Source of the DNA: Candidatus Woesearchaeota archaeon
Lineage (GTDB): Archaea; Nanobdellota; Nanobdellia; Woesearchaeales; UBA9642
Direction: 5' to 3'
Assembly: GCA_016928115.1 (NCBI GenBank)
Contig: JAFGLI010000013.1
Span: 1 to 56,580 of the forward strand
DNA: 56,580 bases
Positions within the stretch are counted from its first letter, which is position 1; every line of letters begins with the position of its first letter. Positions 36,949 through 46,089 of this stretch are shown piece by piece. The notes below the pieces were generated by a model that saw only the letters and a program-made list of their open reading frames with translations, searched no databases and was not told the DNA's origin. A program made the translations under genes and the position numbers.

Positions 36949-37722
36949 ATGAATATTAAATATTATTTTAAAAAAATAACAGGAAGTTTTATATTATCAA
37001 AGTATAAGAAAATATCATCGGGCTCAATGATGGATGCAATAAAATATTTCTTTTTTGTCTTTATCGTGGGATTGGTATTGATGTGTGTATTCAGCATTCC
37101 TTTTCTTATAAGAATGCCCTCGCAGATAGGGGATAAAATGGACGGGTTTGAAAATTTCAATATTGACTTAAACATAACCACAAAAGAGCCATTAACACTG
37201 ACAAAACAGCCCTTAATCATTATTGACAAAAACAGGAAAAACCTCAGCACTGAATTCGGATTATTTACAAATGAAAAGTTTATCTATAGAAAATACTTTT
37301 TTTTCGGCAAAAATGAAATAGGGGGAAAGCCGGATTATAACCTTGCTGAAGACAGGGGAAAACTAATTAAAATGGGCTCTGTTTTATTTATTATATTAAT
37401 ACCATCAATATTATTAGTTATAAGTTTATTTTTTCTGACAAAATTCCTGTTTTTCATATTCTTATTCTCAGCAATAGCATTTTTCATAATCCATTTATTT
37501 AAATATAAATTAAGCCTGAAAAAAATAATCAAAATAGCAATATATTCCTCAACTCCATCTATTTTACTGGATTTAATGCTTTTCCCGTATATAAAATTAG
37601 GCCTTTACAGCCTCATACCCTTCGTTATATTATTCATCTTGGCATTATTCACAATAAGCGAGAAGCAGTTCCATATAAAACACAAACCAAGTGAAAAGAA
37701 AGATATTTTTAAAGATGAATAA
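36949..37722 (+). CDS. DUF1189-like multi-pass membrane protein
   Basis: TM layout with SGSMMDAIKYFFFVFIVG and C-terminal TM helices. Confidence 0.5.
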   Translation: MNIKYYFKKITGSFILSKYKKISSGSMMDAIKYFFFVFIVGLVLMCVFSIPFLIRMPSQIGDKMDGFENFNIDLNITTKEPLTLTKQPLIIIDKNRKNLSTEFGLFTNEKFIYRKYFFFGKNEIGGKPDYNLAEDRGKLIKMGSVLFIILIPSILLVISLFFLTKFLFFIFLFSAIAFFIIHLFKYKLSLKKIIKIAIYSSTPSILLDLMLFPYIKLGLYSLIPFVILFILALFTISEKQFHIKHKPSEKKDIFKDE

Positions 37723-37777
37723 AAAAATTTATAAATAGTTATCTATTCTCATCAAAATTAATTCATGGAGAGAAAAC

Positions 37778-37990
37778 ATGGGAAGAATAAAAACACAATT
37801 AATAAAGAGAGTAACAAAGGAATTATTTAGCAGCCACAAGGATGAATTCAGCAATGATTTTGAAGAAAACAAGAAATTAGTTGAAAAGTTTGCAGATGTT
37901 CCTTCAAAGAAATTAAGGAATATAATAGCAGGATATATAACAAGGCTAAAGAAATCAAACAAGGATGTTTTTCAGGAACTTAATATTTAG
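37778..37990 (+). CDS. rps17e: 30S ribosomal protein S17e
   Basis: MGRIKTQLIKRVTKELFSSHKDEFSNDFEENKKLVEKFADVPSKKLRNIIAGYITRLKK. Confidence 0.93.
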   Translation: MGRIKTQLIKRVTKELFSSHKDEFSNDFEENKKLVEKFADVPSKKLRNIIAGYITRLKKSNKDVFQELNI

Positions 37991-38011
37991 TAAATACACG
38001 GGGGGTGTAAA

Positions 38012-38311
38012 ATGGCAGGAAAAGCAAAAGAAAACGACAACACAATATTTATTGGAGAGAAACCATTTATGAACTATGTGACCAGTGTTATAATGCAGTT
38101 TACCACAAAGGAAGAAGACACAGTGTATGTGAAAGCAAGGGGAAAGTTTATCAACAAGGCAGTGGATGTTGTGGAAGTAGCAAGAAAGAGATTTTTAGAG
38201 GATAAAATAGAAATAAAAAACATAGAGATTGACTCAGAAGAGTTTGAAAACAAAGAAGGAAGAAAAGTAAGGGTTTCCACAATAAGCATAGAAATGACAA
38301 AAGTAAAATAA
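38012..38311 (+). CDS. albA: DNA-binding protein Alba
   Basis: IFIGEKPFMNYVTSVIMQF...VYVKARGKFINKAVDVVEVARKRFL. Confidence 0.93.
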   Translation: MAGKAKENDNTIFIGEKPFMNYVTSVIMQFTTKEEDTVYVKARGKFINKAVDVVEVARKRFLEDKIEIKNIEIDSEEFENKEGRKVRVSTISIEMTKVK

Positions 38312-38329
38312 TATCTTATATTTTCTTTA

Positions 38330-39406
38330 ATGGAAAAAAATAAAAACAATCCCGATAGTTCTGAATATAAAATGATTGAACTGGACGGCAGTTACGGGGA
38401 AGGAGGAGGACAGATATTAAGGACAGCTTTAGCACTGAGCATATTAACACAAAAGCCGTTCCATATTATAAGAATAAGGCACGGAAGGGAAAAACCAGGA
38501 CTGAAGCCGCAGCATTTTCATTCTATAAAAGCATTGCAGAAATTAACCAATTCCGAAGTAAGCAATCTGAAAATGGGGAGTGAGGAAATAACATTTAAGC
38601 CCAAGCCAATAAAAGAAAACTCATTAAATATAGATGTGGGAACAGCAGGCTCTTTAACATTATTATTGCAGTCTTTATTATTGCCCTGTATAAATTCAGA
38701 AAAAGACATCTGCATAAAGATGAAAGGCGGGACAGATGTCTCTTGGTCTCAGCCCATTGACCATTTGCAATATGTTTTTCTTCCATTGATAAAAGAATTC
38801 TCAGACATAGAATTTGAATTAATACAAAGGGGCTATTATCCAAAAGGGCAGGGAAAGATAAAGCTGAAAATACCTGCAAAAAAGATTATTCCTGATGAAA
38901 TAAACCATATAGAAAAAGGCAGTCTTAAAAAAATAAAAATAATAAGCCATGCACATAAAGACTTAAAAAACAGTAATGTTGCAGAAAGGCAGTTAAAATC
39001 ATGCAAAAAAATGCTCAACAGCTTTTTTTATCATGAAAACATAAATCCTGAAATAGAAACAACAACAGATTACCAAAACACTCAAAGCATTGGCTCAGGA
39101 ATCAGTGTTATCGGGATATATGAGAACACAAGGATAGGCTCGGATTCCCTTGGCGAAAAAGGGAAAAAAAGCGAAATAATAGGAAAAGAGGCTGCTGAAA
39201 GGCTCATTCTTGAGATTCAGAAAGATGCTGTTGTAGATAAATTCACAGCAGACCAGCTGATACCTTTCATGGCCTTAACAAAAAAAGCAAAAATAAAAAC
39301 CTCACAAATAACAGACCACATACTGTCAAACATTTACACAGCCGAAAAGTTCATGGACATAAAATTCAGTATAGAACTGAAAAATAACATAATAGAAAAG
39401 ATATAA
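38330..39406 (+). CDS. rtcA: RNA 3'-terminal phosphate cyclase
   Basis: ELDGSYGEGGGQILRTALALS, GTAGSLTLLLQSLLLP. Confidence 0.92.
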   Translation: MEKNKNNPDSSEYKMIELDGSYGEGGGQILRTALALSILTQKPFHIIRIRHGREKPGLKPQHFHSIKALQKLTNSEVSNLKMGSEEITFKPKPIKENSLNIDVGTAGSLTLLLQSLLLPCINSEKDICIKMKGGTDVSWSQPIDHLQYVFLPLIKEFSDIEFELIQRGYYPKGQGKIKLKIPAKKIIPDEINHIEKGSLKKIKIISHAHKDLKNSNVAERQLKSCKKMLNSFFYHENINPEIETTTDYQNTQSIGSGISVIGIYENTRIGSDSLGEKGKKSEIIGKEAAERLILEIQKDAVVDKFTADQLIPFMALTKKAKIKTSQITDHILSNIYTAEKFMDIKFSIELKNNIIEKI

Positions 39407-41434
39407 TCACCTGTTCAGCAATGCAAGCTGTATCTCATTGTATAATTCCCTGATTACATTATATATTATAGACTTCTCAATACCATCAAGAGAGCTTTGC
39501 TCATAAATCTCCCTCAGTTTTTCGTAAAACTCTTTTGCTGCCCCAATATCCCCGTTTCTTATAGAATCCCTGCATTTTTCGCTCATCTCATATATCTTCG
39601 GGTGGTTTCTTATGTAATCCACAACATCCTCTCCCACCACTTTTTTCCTGAATGATGCATCTTCAGGTCTTAACTCCCCGAGCTTTTCCTTTAGGAATTC
39701 CTCAAAATCATTATCCTTGTGGCTTCTCTTTTTGTTTTTTCTGGGAATCTCTATTTTTCTAAGGCCGAATAATTCCTCCTTATCCTCCAGGTCCTTTTCC
39801 ACTTTCTCTTTCTCTTCCTCAACCTTATCCAGCTCTTTTTCTTTTGATTTAAGAGCATCTTTTTCTGATTTTAATTTCTCCTTCATCACCTCAAGTTGCA
39901 TTGACTTGAAGGCTCCCTGCTTTCTCAGCTCCTGCTCCTTTCTTGAAAGCTCTGCCTCTTTTTTGTCAAACTCCTTTTCCTTTTCAATCAGTTTTTTCTT
40001 TTCCTCTTTTATTCCTTCATCAATCCTTGTCCTTATTGCCCTTTCAAGGTCTCTCTTCTCTTTTTCAAGCTTATCCTCCTGTTTCTCAAGCTCATCCTGC
40101 TTTTTCTTCAGGGCATGCTCCCTTCTCCTCAGGTTAAGGTGTATCTCTGTTAGCTCATCCCTCTGCCTCTCAAGCTCAAGCTTGGCTTTTGCAATTCTCT
40201 CATCAATCTTCTCCTCAAGCTGCTCCTCGTGGTCTTCAAGAATCTTTATAATATCCTCCTTAAACACAGTCTTTCTTAACTCATTAGCCAATTCTTCTTT
40301 TTCAAGAACATCCTCAATCCATTCTGCAAAATCATTCTTATGCCTGTTTACATGGTATTTGAATACATTTTCATCTATTTTTTTTAAAGCATCAATAAGC
40401 TCCTTTAATGACCTTACCAGCCTGCCGTTTTTCAGAAGCAGCTCATCTCTTGAGGGGGTTGTTTCTTTTCTTACGGCTTTTTTTAATTTGTCTTCAAGCT
40501 CTTTTTGTTTTTTCTTTATTTTCCCGAAGAACCTATTATAGTCAAATTCCTTTTCAGCCATTTCATCCAAAGGAGGTATTCTGGTTTTCTTCTTTGATTT
40601 CTTTTTAGATTGTTTTTTTCTCTTTTTAACTGATTTTTTTATTGATTTGGATTTCTTTTGTTTTTTTGGTTTTTTCTTTTTTGGCTGTTTTTTCTTTTTT
40701 GGGGTTTTTGGCGTTGGTTTTGTTTTCTTTTTTTGTTTCTTAACTTTTGTTTCTGCTTTTTTCGTCTTTTTCTTTTTTTCTTCAGACTTTTCTTTTTTAG
40801 TTTCTTTCTTTTCTTTTTCAGGTTGTTTTGGCTCTTTTTTCTCTTCTGGTTCTGATTTTTCTTCTTCTGCAGGCTCAGTTTCTTTTTTCTTCTTAGGTTT
40901 TTTTTCATCACCAGAGAAAAAGCCGTCCTCATATTCAGTCCAGTTAATATCTTTTTTAATTTCATCTTTTGTTTTATCTGGAACCGAGGATTCCCGAATA
41001 TGCTCGGAAACTTTTGTTTCTGACATTTCAGGCTTTTTTTCTTTTTTTGGTTGTTCTTTTGTTTCTTGTTTTTCTGGCTCGTATAAAACAGGTGGTTTCT
41101 TAATATTCCCTGAAACAGGAATTTCAGGAATTTTCTCCTGAATCATTTGCTTATTTTTCTCAACAGGAGGCTTTTCAATATTGCCTTTTTCATCTTTTTT
41201 TAAGAACTCATCATAAGGAACTCCTGATGTTGGTTTATTGGAAACTGTTAGATTTGAGAAATCCTCATCTAATTTTTTTATTCTTCTGGAAAATTCATCA
41301 TCTTCACTAATCTCAGATATGTCTTTTACCTCATCTTCTCCGGACAAAGAACTGCCTCTCTTCTCTTTTTTCTTTTCTTCCTCTTCTTTACCCCCGGCAG
41401 GAGGCTTTGGGGGCTGGATATCAACCATCAACAC
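39407..41434 (-). CDS. Hypothetical Lys/Glu-rich coiled-coil protein
   Basis: Long uninterrupted ORF with heptad-like KEKELDKVEEEKEKVEKDLEDKEE and K/P/E low-complexity region. Confidence 0.65.
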   Translation of the reverse strand: MLMVDIQPPKPPAGGKEEEEKKKEKRGSSLSGEDEVKDISEISEDDEFSRRIKKLDEDFSNLTVSNKPTSGVPYDEFLKKDEKGNIEKPPVEKNKQMIQEKIPEIPVSGNIKKPPVLYEPEKQETKEQPKKEKKPEMSETKVSEHIRESSVPDKTKDEIKKDINWTEYEDGFFSGDEKKPKKKKETEPAEEEKSEPEEKKEPKQPEKEKKETKKEKSEEKKKKTKKAETKVKKQKKKTKPTPKTPKKKKQPKKKKPKKQKKSKSIKKSVKKRKKQSKKKSKKKTRIPPLDEMAEKEFDYNRFFGKIKKKQKELEDKLKKAVRKETTPSRDELLLKNGRLVRSLKELIDALKKIDENVFKYHVNRHKNDFAEWIEDVLEKEELANELRKTVFKEDIIKILEDHEEQLEEKIDERIAKAKLELERQRDELTEIHLNLRRREHALKKKQDELEKQEDKLEKEKRDLERAIRTRIDEGIKEEKKKLIEKEKEFDKKEAELSRKEQELRKQGAFKSMQLEVMKEKLKSEKDALKSKEKELDKVEEEKEKVEKDLEDKEELFGLRKIEIPRKNKKRSHKDNDFEEFLKEKLGELRPEDASFRKKVVGEDVVDYIRNHPKIYEMSEKCRDSIRNGDIGAAKEFYEKLREIYEQSSLDGIEKSIIYNVIRELYNEIQLALLNR

Positions 41435-41505
41435 ACCTCTTTTTGATTTTTAAATAATGACTTATTTTTTATATAAATATTTTGTTTTATAAAACTATTG
41501 GTTTT

Positions 41506-42441
41506 CTATGGGTTTTTGAAACCAAAATCAGCACAGCCCTTTAAAGATAAATCCTCATCATTTTCTATGAATGAAATACTTATGTCACTGAATTCCCTGT
41601 AATCCTTATTGAAAAATTTTTTAAAAACATCAGTAAACTCATTTTTTATTATACCATCAACAGCATTTATTATATTTCCTGCCAGCAATATTGTTTTCGG
41701 CATGAAGCTTAAGCTCAAACCTGCAGAGGCTTTTGCAATATAATAAACAAACAATTTAACTGCTTCGAGCTCTGCTGAACCATTATTGTTGTTATAATCA
41801 GAAAGTGCTTTTTTCACAATTTCTTCAGGGTTATTCAAATTACTGCCTTTAAGGAATTTATATAAATTAACTATCCCCGGGCCTGAAACTACATTATCAT
41901 ATTTGAATTCCATGTTATTATTGAAAAAATTAAATAATTCAATATCTTTTTTTGTTTCAAGATTTATATAATTATGGCTGAACTCCGAAGAAATGACCTT
42001 ATAGCTGTTATCAGGACACTTAAATAAAAAAACAACACCCAGGCCTGTCCCTGGCATCAATATAAGGATTTTATCGCTGTTGACATTTCCGGAACCTGAA
42101 AAGCCGTAAGCAAAGGCCTCCATATCATTAATAAGAATTATGTTGTTGCATTTCTCTTTTGTTTTCTGTAATTTTATTGTTTCTATACACAACCCAGAAT
42201 TAGAGAGCTTGCATTTTTCCTTATTAAAAAGGATTGGACCTGCACATCCCAGGACACAATTTTTTATTATAATGTCAGGAGAATTTTCTTTGATAAAATT
42301 TACAAAAATATCATCAAGCTCATTGCTGCTGCTTATATCCTTTGTCAGAAAAGAGTGTTTTTTTATTATATTAAGACTCTTATCTACTAAAGCAATCTGC
42401 GTATTAGTACCCCCGATATTCCCTGCGAGAATATATTCCAT
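41506..42441 (-). CDS. Glucokinase-family protein
   Basis: LAGNIGGTNTQIALVD, CAGPI, LMPGTGLGVVFL. Confidence 0.75.
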   Translation of the reverse strand: MEYILAGNIGGTNTQIALVDKSLNIIKKHSFLTKDISSSNELDDIFVNFIKENSPDIIIKNCVLGCAGPILFNKEKCKLSNSGLCIETIKLQKTKEKCNNIILINDMEAFAYGFSGSGNVNSDKILILMPGTGLGVVFLFKCPDNSYKVISSEFSHNYINLETKKDIELFNFFNNNMEFKYDNVVSGPGIVNLYKFLKGSNLNNPEEIVKKALSDYNNNNGSAELEAVKLFVYYIAKASAGLSLSFMPKTILLAGNIINAVDGIIKNEFTDVFKKFFNKDYREFSDISISFIENDEDLSLKGCADFGFKNP

Positions 42442-42442
42442 C

Positions 42443-43522
42443 TTAGTCTATATAAGCACCCATTTTTTCTTTCAGTTCCTCAACCACAGGGACCCCGTTA
42501 GGATCAGTCTTATATATCAGAGACAGATAATATGAAATAAGGTCGCCAAGGTGGATTGAGCTGAATATCTTTGTTAATGCACAATTGCCTTTAATGAGTA
42601 ATCTTGTAATTGGTAATTTTTTCTTTAATATATCCTGGGTTATGTTGACTCTTTTCTTTATCCTTGAAAACTGCCCTTCATCCACAAGTATTATTAAATG
42701 GAAAGATGCAGTAAGATTAGTGAATGCATTTATCTCATTGTGATTCAGTTCAGAGAATTCATTGCAGAAAGCCATGGTTTTTGCGTTTTCATTAAACTGG
42801 GTTTTCCACCTATATGCAACAGGATAAAACAGATGGGATGAATAAATAAGAGGGATTCTTCCCTCAAGTTTTTTTGACAATTGCTTTGCAGTCTCATCAT
42901 ATATTGGCTTTTTAAGGTTCTGCATCAGTTTTTTCACTGCATCCTCCTGACCCCCAATTATTTCGTTTTTCTCAAGAATCTTCAGCAAAGGGAAAAAAGT
43001 ATAAGCCAATGCAACCCTGGGCTCAAATCCTGAAGGTAATTTAACAAAGGGAACATTATCTATTTTTGATTTCCTTTCAAGTATTCCTCCTGAACTCAAT
43101 ATGACCACTGAAGCACCTTTCCTTACCGCATCCTTATAGCACGATATGGCCTCTTCTGTGTTTCCTGAATAAGAGATAACAAAAACAAGGCTGTTTTTCC
43201 CCACAACCCTTGGAATACTATAGTCCTTCACAGAATAAACAAAAGGCATCTTGTTTTTCCTGTCTGATGAGCCTATCATTTCAATGTATGAAGCCAGCAG
43301 GTCTCCTGAAATTCCCGAACCACCCATTCCGCAGCACACTATATCATTTATGTTCTTGTTCTCAATAACAACATCGCTGCCCAGCTTATAAGCATCCCAG
43401 AGCTGGTTTGAAAAATCAAGAATCTGTTTTTTCATATTTTTTGAATCTATATTTTTAGATGCAGGCTCAGCTGTTTCTGCCTTCTTATTTTCCCCATTGT
43501 TTTGTTCAGAATCTTCCATCAT
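42443..43522 (-). CDS. Bifunctional phosphoglucose/phosphomannose isomerase
   Basis: CCGMGGSGISGDLLASY, VISYSGNTEEAIS, LSSGG, PSGFEPRVALAY. Confidence 0.9.
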   Translation of the reverse strand: MMEDSEQNNGENKKAETAEPASKNIDSKNMKKQILDFSNQLWDAYKLGSDVVIENKNINDIVCCGMGGSGISGDLLASYIEMIGSSDRKNKMPFVYSVKDYSIPRVVGKNSLVFVISYSGNTEEAISCYKDAVRKGASVVILSSGGILERKSKIDNVPFVKLPSGFEPRVALAYTFFPLLKILEKNEIIGGQEDAVKKLMQNLKKPIYDETAKQLSKKLEGRIPLIYSSHLFYPVAYRWKTQFNENAKTMAFCNEFSELNHNEINAFTNLTASFHLIILVDEGQFSRIKKRVNITQDILKKKLPITRLLIKGNCALTKIFSSIHLGDLISYYLSLIYKTDPNGVPVVEELKEKMGAYID

Positions 43523-43591
43523 TAATCCCTCTTTATATTAAAATCAAATATAAGAACAAACTATTTAAATTTTGTGTTTTTTTATTTTATC

Positions 43592-44887
43592 ATGGCAAAG
43601 ATATATATCAAGACATTTGGTTGCACATTAAACCAATATGAAAGCGAAATAATGAAAGGGCTGATTAAGAATTCTGAACACAATATAGTTAATAATGAGA
43701 ACAAAGCAGATTTAATTATTATAAATGGATGCACTGTAACAAAAAGAGCTGAGAACAAGTTCTGGAATTATCTGAAGAAAACTAAAGATAAAAAAATAAT
43801 ATGTGCAGGTTGTGTTGCCCAGGCAGAGCCTTATCTGTTAAAAACAAAATTAAAAAAATATTCTGTAATAGGAACAGAGCAGATACATAATATTTTGGAT
43901 ATAATAAACAAGACATCAGAAGGCAAAATAATACATAATATCAAAAGAAATCCTGAATTAAACCCAAACAAAATTGAAAACCTTAAAGACAATAAGATAA
44001 CTGAGATAATACCAATAGCAAGGGGATGTGTTGGAAACTGCAGTTATTGTATTACTAAACTTGCCCGCGGGAGTTTAAAATCTTTCTCGGTTGATTCAAT
44101 AATAAAAAGATTTGAAAAAGGCCTGAAAAAAGGCTCAAGGGAATTCTGGATTACAGCAGAGGATACCGGGGCTTATGGAAAAGACATGAATAATGGTGTT
44201 AATATTATATATTTACTAAAATACATATTAAAAAATATAAACGGAGATTATAAAATAAGGCTGAGCATGGGAAACCCAAACCATTTCATTAAATTCAGAA
44301 AAGAACTGGCTGATATATTAAAAGATGAAAGGATGTTCAAGTTCATTCATCTGCCCTTGCAGTCAGGAAGCAATAAGATTCTGAAAGAAATGAATAGATA
44401 TTATAAAAAAGAGGAATTCCTGGACTTGATAATATATCTGAAAAAACAAATCCCTGAAATTACAATAAGCACAGATGTAATCCTGGGTTTTCCCGGGGAA
44501 ACTGAAAAAGATTTCAATGAAACAATTAATGTTATTAAGAAAACAAAGCCGGATATTTTAAACATAAACCGATTCTCTCCAAGACCAAAAACAAAAGCCT
44601 ATGAGCTGAAAGAATTACAGTCAAATATCCTCAAAGAAAGGTCGAGAAAGATGACAAAACTGTTTGAAAAAATAGGATATGAGAATAATAAAAAATGGCT
44701 GAATAAAAAGGCTGAGGTTTTAATAGATGAAGAAGGCAAGAAAGGAACAAAAACAATGAAAGGAAGAAATAATTCCTATAAAACTGTGGTTGTATCATAT
44801 AAAAACAAAAAAGCCGGACTGGGGGAAAAAGTTAATGTTAAAATAGACAAAATCAGTTATTTTGACTTAAGAGGCTCAATGATATAA
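43592..44887 (+). CDS. tRNA (t6A37) methylthiotransferase, archaeal MtaB/CDKAL1 type
   Basis: IKTFGCTLNQYESEIM, radical SAM CVGNCSYCITKLARG, C-terminal TRAM; start moved to MAKIYIKTFGC. Confidence 0.9.
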   Translation: MAKIYIKTFGCTLNQYESEIMKGLIKNSEHNIVNNENKADLIIINGCTVTKRAENKFWNYLKKTKDKKIICAGCVAQAEPYLLKTKLKKYSVIGTEQIHNILDIINKTSEGKIIHNIKRNPELNPNKIENLKDNKITEIIPIARGCVGNCSYCITKLARGSLKSFSVDSIIKRFEKGLKKGSREFWITAEDTGAYGKDMNNGVNIIYLLKYILKNINGDYKIRLSMGNPNHFIKFRKELADILKDERMFKFIHLPLQSGSNKILKEMNRYYKKEEFLDLIIYLKKQIPEITISTDVILGFPGETEKDFNETINVIKKTKPDILNINRFSPRPKTKAYELKELQSNILKERSRKMTKLFEKIGYENNKKWLNKKAEVLIDEEGKKGTKTMKGRNNSYKTVVVSYKNKKAGLGEKVNVKIDKISYFDLRGSMI

Positions 44888-44959
44888 TTATCATACTTCA
44901 TCATACTTAACAAAATATTTATAAATTCTAAAAAGTTTCCGGGAATATCAGGGGTAAAG

Positions 44960-45277
44960 ATGACGAAAAGAAAAAAAGTTATTTGTTTAACAAGAGATTG
45001 CTGGGTTGAGGATATTTTATTTGATTCAAAAGCAAGGAAGGGGAATGTTTTGTATTTTATGGAAGGAGAGAAAGAATTAATCCATAAAATTATAAAATCT
45101 ATAATAAGTACATACAGACTGGAAAAAAAAGAGGGTATTGAAGGAGTAATAGAAATGTTTTATTATGCAGGAGATGATTTTGATATATCTGCAGATTATA
45201 ATTATTGGTGTTCGAAAAAGAATTGTCCTGAATTATATCAAAAAACAAAAAAAGCTTTAGGGAATATCTTAAAATGA
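44960..45277 (+). CDS. Hypothetical protein
   Basis: ORF overlapping the start of the downstream gene, with TATA-like TATTTATAAATT upstream. Confidence 0.45.
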   Translation: MTKRKKVICLTRDCWVEDILFDSKARKGNVLYFMEGEKELIHKIIKSIISTYRLEKKEGIEGVIEMFYYAGDDFDISADYNYWCSKKNCPELYQKTKKALGNILK

Positions 45278-46056
45278 AAGAAAGAGTTACTTTAACAATA
45301 GAAGAAGAACTTCTTAAAAAAATTGATAATAGTATTGATGGGTCTAAGATTAAAAACAGGAGCCATGCTGTTGAGTTATTGTTAAGAAAAGGTTTAGGGA
45401 ATATAAAGCCGCAGAAGGCATTTATACTTGCAGGAGGGAAAAACAACAGCGGGAAATCAAGGTCCATGGTTAAAATAGAGGGAAAAGCTGTTCTTGAGCA
45501 CGTTATTGATTTATTTAAAAAACACGGCATTAATGAGATAATAATATCTGTGAGCAAAAAAAACCAGAAGATAAAAAAATATTTCAGTGATGGCTCATTG
45601 TGGGGGGTTAATATTAAATATATAGAAGAAGAAATGCCACTTGGAACAGGAGGGCCCCTGAACCTTGCCAAAGAAGAGTTGAAAAGCACTTTTGTGATGT
45701 GCAATGCTGATGAGATAAAGGATGTTGATATTCTGGATATGTTTAATTTCCATAAGGAGAATGAAGGTTTGGTTACAATGGCCCTGACAACAGTGAAAGA
45801 CCCTTCTGATTATGGGGTTGTTCTGATGAACGGAAACAAAGTCATGGCTTTTATAGAAAAACCATCAAAGGACATAAGCTCCAGGATGATAAATGCGGGG
45901 CTTTATATAATAGAGCCCGAGATTATTAAGCTGCTGCCTGAAGGATATGCAAATCTTGAGCAGAATGTTTTCCCAAAGCTTGTAAGGGCAAACAAGCTTA
46001 TTGGATATGTGTTTTCAGGCAGGTGGATGGATGGAAAAACAGTAAAAAATAAATAA
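45274..46056 (+). CDS. N-terminal ribbon-helix-helix domain fused to sugar-1-phosphate nucleotidyltransferase
   Basis: KERVTLTIEEELLKKIDNSIDGSKIKNRSHAVELLLRKGL (RHH) then AFILAGGK...MVKIEGKAVLEHVIDLF...LGTGGPL. Confidence 0.85.
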   Translation: MKERVTLTIEEELLKKIDNSIDGSKIKNRSHAVELLLRKGLGNIKPQKAFILAGGKNNSGKSRSMVKIEGKAVLEHVIDLFKKHGINEIIISVSKKNQKIKKYFSDGSLWGVNIKYIEEEMPLGTGGPLNLAKEELKSTFVMCNADEIKDVDILDMFNFHKENEGLVTMALTTVKDPSDYGVVLMNGNKVMAFIEKPSKDISSRMINAGLYIIEPEIIKLLPEGYANLEQNVFPKLVRANKLIGYVFSGRWMDGKTVKNK

Positions 46057-46089
46057 GATTTATAATCTTAAAAAGAAAAGAGGTTTATT

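Noticed and set aside
39717-41141. Long plus-strand ORFs (274 aa, 164 aa) and the 108-aa minus frame opposite or within the K/E-rich gene
   Set aside because: Low-complexity Ser/Phe/Lys frames caused by the AAA/GAA-rich coding sequence; no start context or domain.
44880-44935. Short repeat TCATACTTCATCATACTT before 44960
   Set aside because: Only two 8-bp copies in AT-rich intergenic DNA; not distinguishable from chance.
45099-45704. 201-aa minus-strand ORF opposite the RHH-nucleotidyltransferase
   Set aside because: Overlaps two well-supported plus-strand genes and has no recognisable domain.
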